Part shown: one piece after another, positions 1 to 10,475 of the stretch | Position numbering within the stretch: the first letter of the stretch is position 1 | Layout of the letters: each line of letters starts with the position of its first letter | Assembly: GCA_021848345.1 (NCBI GenBank) | Contig: JAJZUV010000027.1 | Span: forward strand, 1 to 36,282 | DNA length: 36,282 bases | Source: Pseudomonadota bacterium | GTDB taxonomy: Bacteria > Pseudomonadota > Gammaproteobacteria > Burkholderiales > Burkholderiaceae_C | Direction: 5' to 3' | Made by a program: the position numbers and the translations under genes | The notes under the pieces: model-generated | The model's input: only the letters and a program-made list of their open reading frames with translations | Database searches by the model: none | What the model was told of the DNA's origin: nothing

Positions 1-1429
<1,429 letters not shown>

Positions 1430-1467
1430 CGGCGGGCGCGGGCGGCGGGTCCCGGTTCGTGGGGTGC

Positions 1468-1492
1468 GACAATGGGGCAAACGCGCATTCTA
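1468..1492. promoter_or_regulatory. Divergent -10 elements between metH (B12 half) and the cNMP-binding gene
   Basis: The 75-base gap between the two divergent starts contains GACAAT at 1468-1473 on the plus strand and TAGAAT at 1487-1492 on the minus strand. Each is placed to give a short leader for one of the genes. No convincing -35 hexamers are seen, so these are -10 candidates only. Confidence 0.4.
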
Positions 1493-1504
1493 GGCAAGGC
1501 CTCC

Positions 1505-2104
1505 ATGTCCCTGTTGAGCAGTTTCCGTGCCCGCAAGCCCGCGTCGGCGAGCGCCGCCTGGACCGAGCGCATCGTCGACGCCCTGCTCGAGATGCCGGCC
1601 TGGCTGCCGCTGTCGCGCGCCGACGCGCGCGCCGTGGCCGAGCGCATGCAGGTGCGCACCATGCCGGCCGGCTCGGCCTTCATACGCCAGGGCGATCCGG
1701 CGCCGGGCAGCGGCATGATGCTGCTGCTCGACGGCGAGGTGGCGATCGAGAAAAAGGGCTCGGGCCCGCAGGGCGACAGCCTGGTGGTCTCGCTGGCGCG
1801 ACCCGGGGCACTGCTGGGGGAAATGGGCATTCTGAACGACGCGCCGCGCTCGGCCAGCTGCGTGGCCAGCACCGACGTGGTGCTGGCCCTGCTGAGCAGC
1901 CAGGCGCTGAAGGACCTGGTGGAGCAGTCGCCGCAGGCGGCGGCCAAGCTGGCGCTGGGCATCGCCTCGCGGCTGGCCGAGCAGCTGCGCTCGACCTCGA
2001 ACAAGTTGTCCACGCTGTCGGCGGTCACCGCCGCCATGCACCCGACCCTGGACGCCGCCTCGCTGACCGGCGCCGCACGGCGCCAGCGCGGCAGCGTGCG
2101 CTGA
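1505..2104 (+). CDS. Cyclic nucleotide-binding domain protein
   Basis: A 199-residue protein with one cyclic nucleotide-binding (CRP-like beta-roll) domain, roughly residues 30-140. Family features are FIRQGDPAPGSGMMLLLDGEVAI, with its conserved glycines, and ALLGEMGILNDAPRSASCVA, the phosphate-binding-cassette region with GE and an RSA segment. No DNA-binding helix-turn-helix follows; the C-terminus is helical and then ends, so it is probably a sensor or adaptor rather than a CRP-type transcription factor. I chose the ATG at 1505. An upstream in-frame ATG at 1472 overlaps a GACAAT -10 hexamer and is less likely to be the start. The gene sits on the opposite strand between the two halves of metH and converges with the arsR gene 18 bases downstream. 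Ligand (cAMP, c-di-GMP or none) and partner are unknown. Confidence 0.8.
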   Translation: MSLLSSFRARKPASASAAWTERIVDALLEMPAWLPLSRADARAVAERMQVRTMPAGSAFIRQGDPAPGSGMMLLLDGEVAIEKKGSGPQGDSLVVSLARPGALLGEMGILNDAPRSASCVASTDVVLALLSSQALKDLVEQSPQAAAKLALGIASRLAEQLRSTSNKLSTLSAVTAAMHPTLDAASLTGAARRQRGSVR

Positions 2105-2122
2105 GCACGCCCCGGCAGCCTG

Positions 2123-2557
2123 CTAATCGTTGCGGCGCAGCGCCAGGCGTTCGGTCTGATCCACCGCCTGCGGATCGGCCAGCTCGATGGCGATCTGCGT
2201 GCACACCACGCGGCACAGCTGCATCGCCTGCTGGCTTTGCACCCGGTACAGGATGCTGTTGCCGGTGCGCCGGCGCGACACGATGCCGGCCAGGTACAGC
2301 ACCTTCAGATGCTGCGAGACGTTGGGCTGTGTGGAGTGCACGTCGCCGACGATCTCGTTGACCCCCTTCTCGCGGTCGCAGATGGCGTTGAGGATGCGCA
2401 GGCGCAGCGGAGTCGAGAGCACGCCGAACAACTCGGCGGCCGCGGAGAACACGCGCTCGGCCTCGCCCTCGGGGGCATCGAGCACGGCGGCGCCGCGCGG
2501 CGGGGGCGCACTGCGCGCGCGCGCGGCGGCGGCACGCGACTCATTCGACATCGGCAT
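2123..2557 (-). CDS. ArsR-family transcriptional regulator, SahR-like by context
   Basis: A 144-residue winged-helix regulator. After about 35 low-complexity residues (Ala/Arg/Pro-rich), the ArsR core starts at [20 protein letters not shown], with the recognition helix in [19 protein letters not shown] and the wing in [11 protein letters not shown]. The CVC metal-binding motif of ArsR/SmtB proteins is absent (the position reads KGVNEIV), which argues against metal sensing. An AGGAG Shine-Dalgarno stands 8 bases before the ATG at 2555-2557; an in-frame ATG at 2549-2551 is the alternative. The gene overlaps the 3' end of the homocysteine half of metH by 17 bases, so the two are co-transcribed and probably translationally coupled. 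SahR, an ArsR-family regulator described in Proteobacteria, senses S-adenosylhomocysteine and controls methionine-cycle genes. That role is inferred here from position. Confidence 0.88.
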   Translation of the reverse strand: MPMSNESRAAAARARSAPPPRGAAVLDAPEGEAERVFSAAAELFGVLSTPLRLRILNAICDREKGVNEIVGDVHSTQPNVSQHLKVLYLAGIVSRRRTGNSILYRVQSQQAMQLCRVVCTQIAIELADPQAVDQTERLALRRND

Positions 2558-3608
2558 GGAACACTCCTGTGCGCGCGGTCGCGCGTGGGCTTTGATCGTG
2601 CACCGCGTCGGTGATCGCGGCGATGTGCTGCGGCGTGGTGCCGCAGCATCCGCCGACGATGTTGACCAGACCTTCGGCGGCGAATTCGTGCAACAGGCGC
2701 GACGTGACTTCGGGGGTCTCGTCGAAGCCGGTGTCGCTCATCGGGTTGGGCAGGCCCGCGTTGGGGTAGCAACTGATGAAGGTGTCGCCCGCCTGGCGCG
2801 CCAGCTCCTGCAGGTACGGGCGCATCAGCGCCGCGCCCAGCGCGCAGTTCAGGCCCACCGCCAGCGGCCGCGCGTGGCGCACGCTGGCCCAGAAGGCCGG
2901 CACGGTCTGGCCCGACAGGATGCGCCCCGAGGCGTCGGTGACGGTGCCGCTGATGATCAGCGGCAGGCGCTCGCCGCTGGCCTCGAACCATTCGTCGATG
3001 GCGAACAGCGCGGCCTTGGCGTTCAGGGTGTCGAAGATGGTCTCCACCAGGAACAGGTCGACGCCGGCCTCGCCCAGCGCGCGCGCCTGCTCGTAGTAGG
3101 ACCGGCGCAGTTGCTCGAAGTCCACGTTGCGCGCGCCCGGGTCGTTGACGTCGGGGCTGATGCTGGCGGTCTTCGGGGTGGGGCCGATGGCGCCGGCCAC
3201 GAAGCGCGGCTTGTCGGGCGTGGCGTGGCGCCGCGCGCTGTCCAGCGCCAGCGCGGCCGAGGCGCGGTTCATCTCGTCGGCCAGTTCGGCCAGGCCGTAG
3301 TCGTCCTGGGCGATGCGTGTGGCGCCGAAGGTGTTGGTCTCGACGATATCGGCGCCGGCAGCGAAATAGCTGTCGTGGATGTCCCGGATCACCCGCGGCT
3401 GGGTCAGGCTGAGCAACTCGTTGTCGCCCTTGAGGTCGCGCGGCCAGTCCTTGAACCGCTCGCCGCGGTACTGCTGCTCGCCCAGGCGCAGGCGCTGGAT
3501 CATCGTGCCCATGGCGCCGTCGAGGATCAGGATGCGCTGGCGCAGCAGCTCGGGCAGTTCGCGCGCACGCGTGTACTCGCGCGGCGTGGCGACAAGGTTT
3601 TTGCTCAT
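2541..3608 (-). CDS. metH: Homocysteine S-methyltransferase half of methionine synthase
   Basis: A 355-residue stand-alone homocysteine-binding module of B12-dependent methionine synthase. It is a (beta/alpha)8 barrel that binds homocysteine through zinc. The three zinc-ligand cysteines are present: Cys255 in GLNCALG, and Cys321 and Cys322 in [19 protein letters not shown] (residues 28-38) and ETNTFGA (90-96) are family hallmarks. Full-length MetH of enteric bacteria is about 1227 residues in one chain; here the folate/B12 modules are a separate gene at 1-1429, a split known in Burkholderiales. The ATG at 3606-3608 lies 6 bases from a TAGAAT -10 hexamer and has no clear Shine-Dalgarno, so a very short or absent leader is possible. 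The downstream arsR gene overlaps its end. Confidence 0.96.
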   Translation of the reverse strand: MSKNLVATPREYTRARELPELLRQRILILDGAMGTMIQRLRLGEQQYRGERFKDWPRDLKGDNELLSLTQPRVIRDIHDSYFAAGADIVETNTFGATRIAQDDYGLAELADEMNRASAALALDSARRHATPDKPRFVAGAIGPTPKTASISPDVNDPGARNVDFEQLRRSYYEQARALGEAGVDLFLVETIFDTLNAKAALFAIDEWFEASGERLPLIISGTVTDASGRILSGQTVPAFWASVRHARPLAVGLNCALGAALMRPYLQELARQAGDTFISCYPNAGLPNPMSDTGFDETPEVTSRLLHEFAAEGLVNIVGGCCGTTPQHIAAITDAVHDQSPRATARTGVFHADVE

Positions 3609-3614
3609 ATGCTG

Positions 3615-3620
3615 ATTCTA
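3615..3620 (-). promoter_or_regulatory. -10 hexamer for the metH-arsR operon
   Basis: TAGAAT on the minus strand (5 of 6 matches to TATAAT), 6 bases before the ATG of the homocysteine half of metH. Transcription would start at or next to the start codon. No good -35 was found at normal spacing. Confidence 0.45.
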
Positions 3621-3721
3621 AAATGCCGTCTCCCCCGGCGTGCGAAAGGGGTATCGGAGGCCGCCTAGCATGGGTCGGTGCTCGCCGCGTGCGATGCGAA
3701 ACCCCAGCAGGAGTCGCTCCG

Positions 3722-4351
3722 ATGAACCCTTCGACCCTTTCCCGCGCCTTCCACGTCCGATCCGCCGCCGGTCCCGACGCACGGCCCGTCCCCGCGGTCA
3801 CCCGATTCTCTCGATTCTCCCGATTTTCCCGCCCCGGCCTGCGCGTGTGCGCCGCGCTGCTGGGCGCAGCCGCACTGTGCGCGGCGCTGGCCTCGCCCGC
3901 GCTGGCCGCGCGCCGCGCGCCGCCCGAGCTGAGCGTCGAACACGCGTGGATCCGCTGGCTGCCGGCCGGGCTGCCTGCGGCCGGCTACCTGCAGCTGCGC
4001 AACCACACCGACAAGCCCGTGGAACTGGTCAACGCCGACAGCCCCGGCTACTACAGCAGCGTGATGCTCCACCGCACCGTCAGCAAAGGCGGCGTCTCGC
4101 GCATGGAGGAGGTCGAACGCATCCCCGTGCCCGCGCATGGCGAGGTGCGCCTGGCGCCCGGCGGCTACCACATCATGCTGCTGAACCCGAAGCGCACCAT
4201 CAAGCCGGGCATGCACGTGCCCATCACGCTGCGCTTCGCTGATGGACGGGACCTGACCGCATCCTTCGTCGTGCGCAAGAGCAACGCCCCGGCTCCCGCC
4301 ACCGCCCCGGCGGCGCACCCGGGGTCGACCCCCGCCACGAGCTCCGACTGA
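3722..4351 (+). CDS. Periplasmic copper chaperone, PCu(A)C family
   Basis: A 209-residue exported protein of the PCu(A)C family (formerly DUF461), which binds Cu(I) in the periplasm and feeds copper to sites such as the CuA centre of cytochrome c oxidase. The family motif H-x10-M-x21-H-x-M is intact: His117, Met128, His150 and Met152; Met115 lies just upstream. Residues 1-62 form a long signal peptide with an Arg-rich n-region, a hydrophobic core ([17 protein letters not shown]) and an ALA cleavage site near 60-62. The n-region contains an FSR tripeptide repeat encoded by a 9-base tandem repeat. The ATG at 3722 was chosen because CAGGAG lies 8 bases upstream; the open frame runs further upstream without support. 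The C-terminal 20 residues are Ala/Pro/Thr-rich. No copper oxidase genes are adjacent. Confidence 0.93.
   Translation: MNPSTLSRAFHVRSAAGPDARPVPAVTRFSRFSRFSRPGLRVCAALLGAAALCAALASPALAARRAPPELSVEHAWIRWLPAGLPAAGYLQLRNHTDKPVELVNADSPGYYSSVMLHRTVSKGGVSRMEEVERIPVPAHGEVRLAPGGYHIMLLNPKRTIKPGMHVPITLRFADGRDLTASFVVRKSNAPAPATAPAAHPGSTPATSSD
3803..3829 (+). repeat. Three tandem 9-base repeats inside a signal peptide
   Basis: Units CGATTCTCT, CGATTCTCC and CGATTTTCC follow each other directly. They encode an FSR tripeptide repeat in the basic n-region of the PCu(A)C precursor. As the unit is a multiple of three, copy-number change would lengthen or shorten the signal peptide without shifting frame. Confidence 0.8.
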
Positions 4352-4405
4352 GTCCGGGCCGCGGGGCCGCCGCGCAAGCGGGCCGCGAGAATCGGCCCCG
4401 CTTCC

Positions 4406-4411
4406 TACAAT
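4406..4411 (+). promoter_or_regulatory. -10 hexamer upstream of the DUF3683 oxidoreductase
   Basis: TACAAT (5 of 6 consensus matches) ends 19 bases before the chosen ATG at 4431. It makes the nearer in-frame ATG at 4410, which overlaps it, an unlikely start. Confidence 0.45.
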
Positions 4412-4430
4412 GGCATTTTTGGTGGATGCC

Positions 4431-7400
4431 ATGAACGCCCCTCAAGCCCCGATTGCCCAGCTCGACGCCGTCGAGCCGCCGGCCCCGCAGCCGGCCCACG
4501 ACGATGCGCCGGCGCGCCTGCGCGAGATTCCCTACAACTACACCTCGTTCTCCGACCGCGAGATCGTCATTCGCCTGCTCGGCGCGAGTGCCTGGGAATG
4601 GCTGGACCAGCTGCGCCAGCAGCGCCGCACCGGGCGCAGCGCGCGCATGCTGTACGAGGTGCTGGGCGACATCTGGGTGGTCAAGCGCAACCCCTACCTG
4701 CAGGACGACCTGCTGGGCTCGTCCAAGCGGCGCCACGCCCTGATCGAGGCGCTGTGGCACCGCCTGCGCGAAATCGAGAAGCGGCGCGACGGCGGCGCGG
4801 ACGCCCAGGCCCAGGCACGCGACGAGCTGGTGGGGCGCCTGCTCGAGCGCGCGCGCGAGGCCGTGCGGGAGTTCGCATCCTGGTTCGACGCGGTGGCCGC
4901 GCTGCGCCGACGCGCCCAGCGCGAGCTGGCGCGCCACACCCGGCGCGACAACATCCGCTTCGACGGCCTGTCGCGCGCCGCGCACATGACCGACGCCACC
5001 GACTGGCGCGTCGAGGTGCCCTTCGTCGTGCTGTGCCCCGACACCGAGGCCGAGATGGCCGAACTGGTGCGCGCCTGCGTGGCGCTGGGCCTGACCATCG
5101 TGCCCCGCGGCGGCGGCACCGGCTACACCGGCGGCGCGGTGCCGCTGGTGTGGAACAGCGCGGTGATCAACACCGAGAAGCTCGAGGACCTGGGCGAGGT
5201 CGAGCTGATCGAGCTGCCCGGCGTGGCGCAGCCGGTGCCCACCATCCGCACCGGCGCCGGCGTGGTCACGCAGCGCGTGGCCGACCGCGCCGAGCAGGCC
5301 GGACTGGTGTTCGCGGTCGACCCCACGTCGGCCGAGGCCTCGTGCATCGGCGGCAACATCGCGATGAACGCCGGGGGCAAGAAGGCCGTGCTGTGGGGCA
5401 CCGCGATCGACAACCTGGCCTGGTGGCGCATGGTCGACCCGCAGGGCCGCTGGGTCGAGGTGACCCGGCTGGACCACAACCTGGGCAAGATCCACGACGC
5501 GCCGCTGGTGCGCTTCGAGTGCAAGACCTTCGCGCCCGACGGCACCACGCCGCTGGACACCAGGGTGCTGGAAATCCCCGGCGCGCGCTTTCGCAAGGAG
5601 GGCCTGGGCAAGGACGTCACCGACAAGTTCCTGGCCGGCCTGCCGGGGGTGCAGAAGGAAGGCTGCGACGGGCTGATCACCAGCGCGCGCTGGGTGCTGC
5701 ACCGCATGCCGCCGCGCGTGCGCACCTTCTGCCTGGAGTTCTTCGGGCAGGCGCGCGAGGCCATTCCCTCCATCGTGGAGATCAAGGACTACCTCGACCA
5801 GCGCCCGGGAGGCGCGATCCTGGCCGGCCTGGAGCACCTGGACGAGCGCTACCTGCGCGCCGTGGGCTACGCGCCCAAGAGCAAGCGCGGCGCCTTCCCC
5901 AAGATGGCGCTGTTCGGCGACATCGTGGGCGAGGACGACGACGCGGTGGCGCGCGCCACCGCCGAGGTGGTGCGCATGGCCAACGCCCGCGTGGGCGAGG
6001 GTTTCGTGGCGGTGAGCCCGGAAGCGCGCAAGAAGTTCTGGCTGGACCGCAAGCGCACCGCGGCGATCGCGCGCCACACCAACGCCTTCAAGATCAACGA
6101 GGACGTGGTGATCCCGCTGCCGCGCATGGGCGAGTACGTGGACGGCATCGAGCGCATCAACGTCGAACTTTCGCTGCGCAACAAGCTGGCCCTGGCCGCC
6201 GAACTGGACCGCGCGCTGCGCGCGCCCTGGACCCTGGCGCGCAACGAGGAACTCGGCGAGGGCGAGGCCGCCGTGTCCGAGGAGGAGCAGCAACAGCTGC
6301 GCGAGCAGGCGCTGGCCCAGGTGGATGCGGTGCATGCGCGCTGGACCTTCCTGCTCGAGCAGATCGACACCCCGCTGCCGCAGCTGCTGCCGCTGCTGGC
6401 CGAGCCCTTGCTGGGCGGGGGCGGCGCGCAGACCGCGGCCATGCAGATGCTGCACCGCGCGCCGCGCGCCACGCTGTTCAACCTGCTGCAGGAGCACAGC
6501 CTGCGCGCCTCGTGGAAACAGGAGCTGCGGCGCCCGCTGCACACCCTGCTGGCCGGCGCCGCCTTCGCGCCGCTGCGCGGCGAGCTCGACGCGCTGCACA
6601 AGCGCGTGCTCAAGGGCCGCGTATGGGTGGCCCTGCACATGCACGCCGGCGACGGCAACGTGCACACCAACATCCCGGTCAACTCCGACGACTACGCCAT
6701 GCTGCAGGCCGCGCACGAAGCGGTGGCGCGCATCATGACCCTGGCGCGTTCGCTGGACGGCGTGATCTCCGGCGAGCACGGCATCGGCATCACCAAGCTG
6801 GAGTTCCTGGACGAGGACGAGCTGCGTCCCTTCACCGAGTACAAGCAGGCCGTGGACCCGCAGGGGCGCTTCAACCGCGGCAAGCTGCTGCGCGACGCGG
6901 CGCTGCCGGCGGACCTGACCAACGCCTACACGCCGAGCTTCGGGCTGATGGGCCACGAGTCGCTGATCATGCAGCAGAGCGACATCGGCGCCATCGCCGA
7001 TTCGGTGAAGGACTGCCTGCGCTGCGGCAAGTGCAAGCCGGTGTGCGCCACCCACGTGCCGCGCGCCAACCTGCTGTACTCGCCGCGCAACAAAATCCTC
7101 GCCACCTCGCTGCTGGTGGAGGCCTTCCTGTACGAGGAACAGACCCGGCGCGGCATCAGCGTGCACCACTGGGAGGAATTCGAGGACGTGGCCGACCACT
7201 GCACGGTGTGCCACAAGTGCGAGTCGCCCTGCCCGGTGGACATCGACTTCGGCGACGTGTCGATGAACATGCGCAACCTGTTGCGCAAGATGGGCAAGAA
7301 GAGCTTCCGCCCGGCCAGCGCCGCGGGCATGTTCTTCCTCAACGCCACCGACGCGCGCACCATCAAGGCCGCGCGCAGCGCCATGGTGGGCTGGGGCTTC

Positions 7401-8420
7401 AAGGCGCAGAACCTGGGCCACCGCATGCTGCGCGCCCTGGGCACGCGCCAGACGGCGGCGCCGCCGTCCAGCAGCGGCGGCTCGCCGCTGCGCGAGCAGG
7501 TGATCCACTTCGTCAACAAGCCGATGCCCGGCGGGCTGCCGAAGAAGACCGCGCGCGCGCTGCTGGACATCGAGAACCCGGACTTCGTGCCCATCATCCG
7601 CAACCCCGCATCCACCACGGTGGATTCGGAGGCGGTGTTCTACTTCCCCGGCTGCGGCTCCGAGCGCCTGTTCTCGCAGGTCGGGCTGGCCACGCAGGCG
7701 ATGCTGTGGCACGTGGGCGTGCAGACCGTGCTGCCGCCGGGCTACCTGTGCTGCGGCTACCCGCAGCGCGGCAGCGGCATGTACGACAAGGCCGAGAAGA
7801 TCATCACCGACAACCGGGTGCTGTTCCACCGCGTGGCCAACACGCTGAACTACCTGGACATCAAGACCGTGGTGGTCAGCTGCGGCACCTGCTACGACCA
7901 GTTGCAGGGCTACCAGTTCGAGAAGATCTTCCCCGGCTGCCGCATCATCGACATCCACGAGTTCCTGCTCGAGAAGGGCGTGACCCTGCCCGGCGGCGAC
8001 GCCGGCTATCTGTACCACGACCCCTGCCACAGCCCGATGAAACAGCGCGAGCCGATGAAGACCGTGCGCGCGCTGCTGGGCGACGACGTGCGCAAGGCCG
8101 ACCGCTGCTGCGGCGAGAGCGGGCTGCTGGGCATCACCCGCCCGGACATCTCCACCCAGGTGCGCTTCCGCAAGACCGAGGAGCTGCGCCGCGACGAGGC
8201 CGCGCTGCGCGCCGCCGGGCACGACGGCGACCTGAAGATCCTCACCTCCTGCCCGAGCTGCCTGCAGGGCCTGTCGCGCTACCGCCACGACCTGCAGCAC
8301 GGCCTGCTGGAGGCCGACTACATCGTGGTCGAGATGGCGCGCAAGATCCTCGGCGAGGACTGGATGCCCGGTTACGTGCGCGCGGCCAACGCCGGGGGCA
8401 TCGAGCGGGTGCTGGTGTGA
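4431..8420 (+). CDS. DUF3683 FAD-linked oxidase / Fe-S / CCG-domain oxidoreductase
   Basis: A 1329-residue fusion resembling a GlcD-type flavin oxidase joined to a GlcF-type iron-sulfur subunit. Order: DUF3683 N-terminal domain (about residues 20-140, [19 protein letters not shown]); FAD_binding_4 (about 190-330) with [17 protein letters not shown]-linked oxidase C-terminal domain with [12 protein letters not shown] near 741 and [11 protein letters not shown] near 779; two 4Fe-4S clusters ([11 protein letters not shown] near 860, [12 protein letters not shown] near 923); and CCG cysteine domains ([40 protein letters not shown], residues 1073-1275). A 2-hydroxyacid such as D-lactate or glycolate is the expected type of substrate, with electrons passed through Fe-S to quinone, but the substrate is unproved. 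I chose the ATG at 4431, preceded by GGTGGA. An in-frame ATG at 4410 overlaps a TACAAT -10 hexamer. The stop overlaps the start of the HIT gene. Confidence 0.93.
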   Translation: MNAPQAPIAQLDAVEPPAPQPAHDDAPARLREIPYNYTSFSDREIVIRLLGASAWEWLDQLRQQRRTGRSARMLYEVLGDIWVVKRNPYLQDDLLGSSKRRHALIEALWHRLREIEKRRDGGADAQAQARDELVGRLLERAREAVREFASWFDAVAALRRRAQRELARHTRRDNIRFDGLSRAAHMTDATDWRVEVPFVVLCPDTEAEMAELVRACVALGLTIVPRGGGTGYTGGAVPLVWNSAVINTEKLEDLGEVELIELPGVAQPVPTIRTGAGVVTQRVADRAEQAGLVFAVDPTSAEASCIGGNIAMNAGGKKAVLWGTAIDNLAWWRMVDPQGRWVEVTRLDHNLGKIHDAPLVRFECKTFAPDGTTPLDTRVLEIPGARFRKEGLGKDVTDKFLAGLPGVQKEGCDGLITSARWVLHRMPPRVRTFCLEFFGQAREAIPSIVEIKDYLDQRPGGAILAGLEHLDERYLRAVGYAPKSKRGAFPKMALFGDIVGEDDDAVARATAEVVRMANARVGEGFVAVSPEARKKFWLDRKRTAAIARHTNAFKINEDVVIPLPRMGEYVDGIERINVELSLRNKLALAAELDRALRAPWTLARNEELGEGEAAVSEEEQQQLREQALAQVDAVHARWTFLLEQIDTPLPQLLPLLAEPLLGGGGAQTAAMQMLHRAPRATLFNLLQEHSLRASWKQELRRPLHTLLAGAAFAPLRGELDALHKRVLKGRVWVALHMHAGDGNVHTNIPVNSDDYAMLQAAHEAVARIMTLARSLDGVISGEHGIGITKLEFLDEDELRPFTEYKQAVDPQGRFNRGKLLRDAALPADLTNAYTPSFGLMGHESLIMQQSDIGAIADSVKDCLRCGKCKPVCATHVPRANLLYSPRNKILATSLLVEAFLYEEQTRRGISVHHWEEFEDVADHCTVCHKCESPCPVDIDFGDVSMNMRNLLRKMGKKSFRPASAAGMFFLNATDARTIKAARSAMVGWGFKAQNLGHRMLRALGTRQTAAPPSSSGGSPLREQVIHFVNKPMPGGLPKKTARALLDIENPDFVPIIRNPASTTVDSEAVFYFPGCGSERLFSQVGLATQAMLWHVGVQTVLPPGYLCCGYPQRGSGMYDKAEKIITDNRVLFHRVANTLNYLDIKTVVVSCGTCYDQLQGYQFEKIFPGCRIIDIHEFLLEKGVTLPGGDAGYLYHDPCHSPMKQREPMKTVRALLGDDVRKADRCCGESGLLGITRPDISTQVRFRKTEELRRDEAALRAAGHDGDLKILTSCPSCLQGLSRYRHDLQHGLLEADYIVVEMARKILGEDWMPGYVRAANAGGIERVLV

Positions 8421-8926
8421 GTTCCGCGCGCCACGCGGGCCCCTCCGGCGGCGGCGACGCCGCCGGCGCCTGCCCCCTGTGCGCGCAGGCGGGCGGCCTG
8501 CCGGTGTGGACCTCGGCGTGGATGCGCCTGATCCGCGCCGACGAACCGCTGCACCCGGCCACCTGGCGCCTGGTGTGGAACGCGCACGTGGCCGAGTTCG
8601 GCGATCTGCCGCGCCTGCAGCGCCTGGCCTGCATGGACGCGCTGGTGCTGGTCGAACGCGAACTGCGCGAGGCCCTGCGTCCTCGCAAGATCAACCTGGC
8701 GGCACTGGGCAACCTGGTGCCGCACCTGCACTGGCATGTGATCGCGCGCTGGGACTGGGACGCCCACTGGCCCGCGCCGGTGTGGGCGCCGGCCGCGCGC
8801 GAGCCCGACGCGGCCCGCCTGCTCGCACTGCGCGAAGGCCTGCCCGCGCTCGACGCGCGCCTGCGCGACGCGCTCGAGCAGCGTTTCGGCACCGAGATCG
8901 ACCGCCCTCAGATCACCCGCGAATAG
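8417..8926 (+). CDS. HIT-family protein (nucleotide hydrolase/transferase-like)
   Basis: A 169-residue histidine-triad protein. The catalytic stretch [12 protein letters not shown] (residues 102-112, His103, His105, His107) is the H-phi-H-phi-H-phi-phi motif of HIT hydrolases, which act on nucleoside phosphoramidates or dinucleoside polyphosphates. An N-terminal CPLC (Cys19, Cys22) may be half of a zinc site. The GTG start at 8417 overlaps the stop of the preceding oxidoreductase in GTGA, so translation is coupled. The last 19 bases overlap the 3' end of hemN on the other strand. The pairing with a DUF3683 oxidoreductase suggests a shared role, but nothing in the sequence identifies the substrate. 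Confidence 0.9.
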   Translation: MSSARHAGPSGGGDAAGACPLCAQAGGLPVWTSAWMRLIRADEPLHPATWRLVWNAHVAEFGDLPRLQRLACMDALVLVERELREALRPRKINLAALGNLVPHLHWHVIARWDWDAHWPAPVWAPAAREPDAARLLALREGLPALDARLRDALEQRFGTEIDRPQITRE

Positions 8927-10302
8927 CGCGGCGCCTGCAGCTGCGCGGCCGCGTCGTGCAGACGGCGGTCGAACTGCATGGCGATCACCCGCACCAGCAG
9001 GCGCCCGCGCGGGGTGACCTGCAGGCGCATCCCGTCGATGTCCACCAGGCCTGCCTCGGCCAGCGGGCGCAAGCGCCGCAGGTCGGCGGCGAAACAGGCC
9101 TCGGCGTCGGCCACTCCGTGGCGCGCGGCGAGTTGATCCAGGTCGAGCGAAAAGTCGCACATCAGGCGCTGAATGGCGTCGCGGCGCAACACATCGTCGT
9201 CGTCCAGCGTGATGCCGCGTTCGATCGGCAGCCGCCCCTCGGCCAGCGCGGCACCGTAGGCATCCAGGGTCTTGGCGTTCTGCGCGTAGTGGCGACCCAG
9301 CTTGGAGATGCCCGACACGCCGAAGGCCAGCAGGTCCAGGTCCGCGTGGGTCGAATACCCCTGGAAATTGCGGTGCAGGCGCCCGCCGGCCTGGGCTCGC
9401 GCCAGCTCGTCGTCGGGCAGCGCGAAGTGGTCCATGCCGATGTACTGGTATCCGGCGTGCGCCAGGCGGCGGATGGCCAGGCCCAGCAGTACCAGCTTGG
9501 CCTCGGGCGTGGGCAGTTCGGCCTCGGAGATGCGTCGCTGCGGCGCGAAACGCGCGGGCAGGTGGGCGTAGCTGTACAGCGCGATGCGCTGCGGGTGCAG
9601 GTCCAGCACCTTCTCCAGCGTGGCGGCGAAATTGAAGGCGTTCTGGCGCGGCAGGCCGTAGATCAGGTCCACGCTGACCGAGGCGAAGCCGCTGGCACGC
9701 GCGGCGTCGATGACCTCGCGCGTTTCCTCGAAGCTCTGGATGCGGTTGACGGCCTGCTGCACCGCGGGATCGAAGTCCTGCACCCCCACGCTCATGCGGT
9801 TGAAGCCCAGGCGCGCCAGGTGCTCCACGCGCCGGGCGCCGACCTTGCGCGGATCGATCTCGATGGAGAACTCGCCGCCGCCCGACAGGTCGAAATGCTC
9901 GCGCGTGAACTCCATCAGGCGCTGCGCCTCGGCATCGTCGAGAAAGGTCGGGGTTCCCCCGCCCCAGTGCAGCTGCACGGCCGAGGTACGCTGCGCGAGC
10001 AGCCCGGCGACGGCGCGCATTTCCTGCTCCACCTGGTCCAGGTACGGCGCGCTGCGCGCGTGGTTGCGGGTGGGAATCTTGTTGCAGCCGCAGTAGTAGC
10101 ACAGGGTCTCGCAAAAGGGGATGTGCACGTACAGCGAAAGCGGCGCGTCCCCGCGCTCGGCCAGGGCCCGCTCGTAGTCCGCGACGGGAAAATCCGCGCG
10201 GAAGCGATCGGCCGTGGGATAGGACGTATAGCGGGGTCCGGATACGTCGAAGCGCCGGATCAGTTCCGGTTGAAAATCGAGGTTGATCGAAGCTGTCTGC
10301 AT
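8908..10302 (-). CDS. hemN: Oxygen-independent coproporphyrinogen III oxidase
   Basis: A 464-residue radical SAM enzyme that converts coproporphyrinogen III to protoporphyrinogen IX without oxygen, in haem synthesis. The radical SAM cysteines are Cys64, Cys68 and Cys71 in PFCETLCYYCGC, and the adjacent Cys73 fits HemN. SGPRYTSYPTADRF (21-34) at the N-terminus and GVQDFDPAVQQAVNR are HemN hallmarks. Length matches E. coli HemN (457). I chose the ATG at 10300-10302; the longer frame to 10353 would need a TTG start within a candidate regulatory site. The gene diverges from kup across 173 bases and overlaps the HIT gene tail-to-tail by 19 bases. A degenerate FNR-like site upstream would fit oxygen control. 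Confidence 0.96.
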   Translation of the reverse strand: MQTASINLDFQPELIRRFDVSGPRYTSYPTADRFRADFPVADYERALAERGDAPLSLYVHIPFCETLCYYCGCNKIPTRNHARSAPYLDQVEQEMRAVAGLLAQRTSAVQLHWGGGTPTFLDDAEAQRLMEFTREHFDLSGGGEFSIEIDPRKVGARRVEHLARLGFNRMSVGVQDFDPAVQQAVNRIQSFEETREVIDAARASGFASVSVDLIYGLPRQNAFNFAATLEKVLDLHPQRIALYSYAHLPARFAPQRRISEAELPTPEAKLVLLGLAIRRLAHAGYQYIGMDHFALPDDELARAQAGGRLHRNFQGYSTHADLDLLAFGVSGISKLGRHYAQNAKTLDAYGAALAEGRLPIERGITLDDDDVLRRDAIQRLMCDFSLDLDQLAARHGVADAEACFAADLRRLRPLAEAGLVDIDGMRLQVTPRGRLLVRVIAMQFDRRLHDAAAQLQAPRYSRVI

Positions 10303-10339
10303 GATGGAAGGATCATCGGCGCGGGGCGGGTCCGGGCCT

Positions 10340-10353
10340 TTGACCTGGGACAA
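10340..10353. promoter_or_regulatory. Degenerate FNR/ANR-like site upstream of hemN
   Basis: On the hemN strand it reads TTGTC-CCAG-GTCAA, matching TTGAT-N4-ATCAA at 3 of 5 and 4 of 5 half-site positions. Its centre is 44 bases before the hemN ATG. If transcription starts near 10305 the site is at -41.5, the usual class II activation position, with GATGAT (10312-10317) as the -10. hemN is a well-known FNR target in Proteobacteria. The match is imperfect. Confidence 0.3.
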
Positions 10354-10364
10354 GTCGTCCCGCT

Positions 10365-10380
10365 GTTGCCCCCGGGCAAC
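10365..10380. repeat. Inverted repeat between hemN and kup
   Basis: GTTGCCC-CC-GGGCAAC is a perfect 7-base inverted repeat with a 2-base centre. It lies 62 bases from the hemN ATG and 96 bases from the chosen kup ATG. It may be an operator. An overlapping weaker repeat, GGGAC-AAGTC-GTCCC, lies just left at 10347-10361. Confidence 0.4.
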
Positions 10381-10475
10381 GAAAAACTCCCCGTGCTGCT
10401 CTGCAGCAAACTAAGATGGCAGGCCCTGCGACAGGAAGGCCGCCAGGCGACCGCGCCGTGGCCGGCACGATACCC

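Noticed and set aside
4224..8300. 1358-codon open frame on the minus strand opposite the DUF3683 gene
   Set aside because: It is antisense to a protein with clear FAD and Fe-S motifs, reads as His/Val/Ala/Arg-rich sequence without domains, and arises from the GC-rich third codon positions.
4598..8416. Long open frame on the plus strand in another frame through the DUF3683 gene
   Set aside because: Only its last part (from 8417) is a real gene, the HIT protein. The rest is an Arg/Ala/Gly-rich shadow.
10303..10353. 17-residue N-terminal extension of HemN
   Set aside because: It requires a TTG start inside a candidate regulatory site. The ATG at 10300-10302 gives the usual HemN length.
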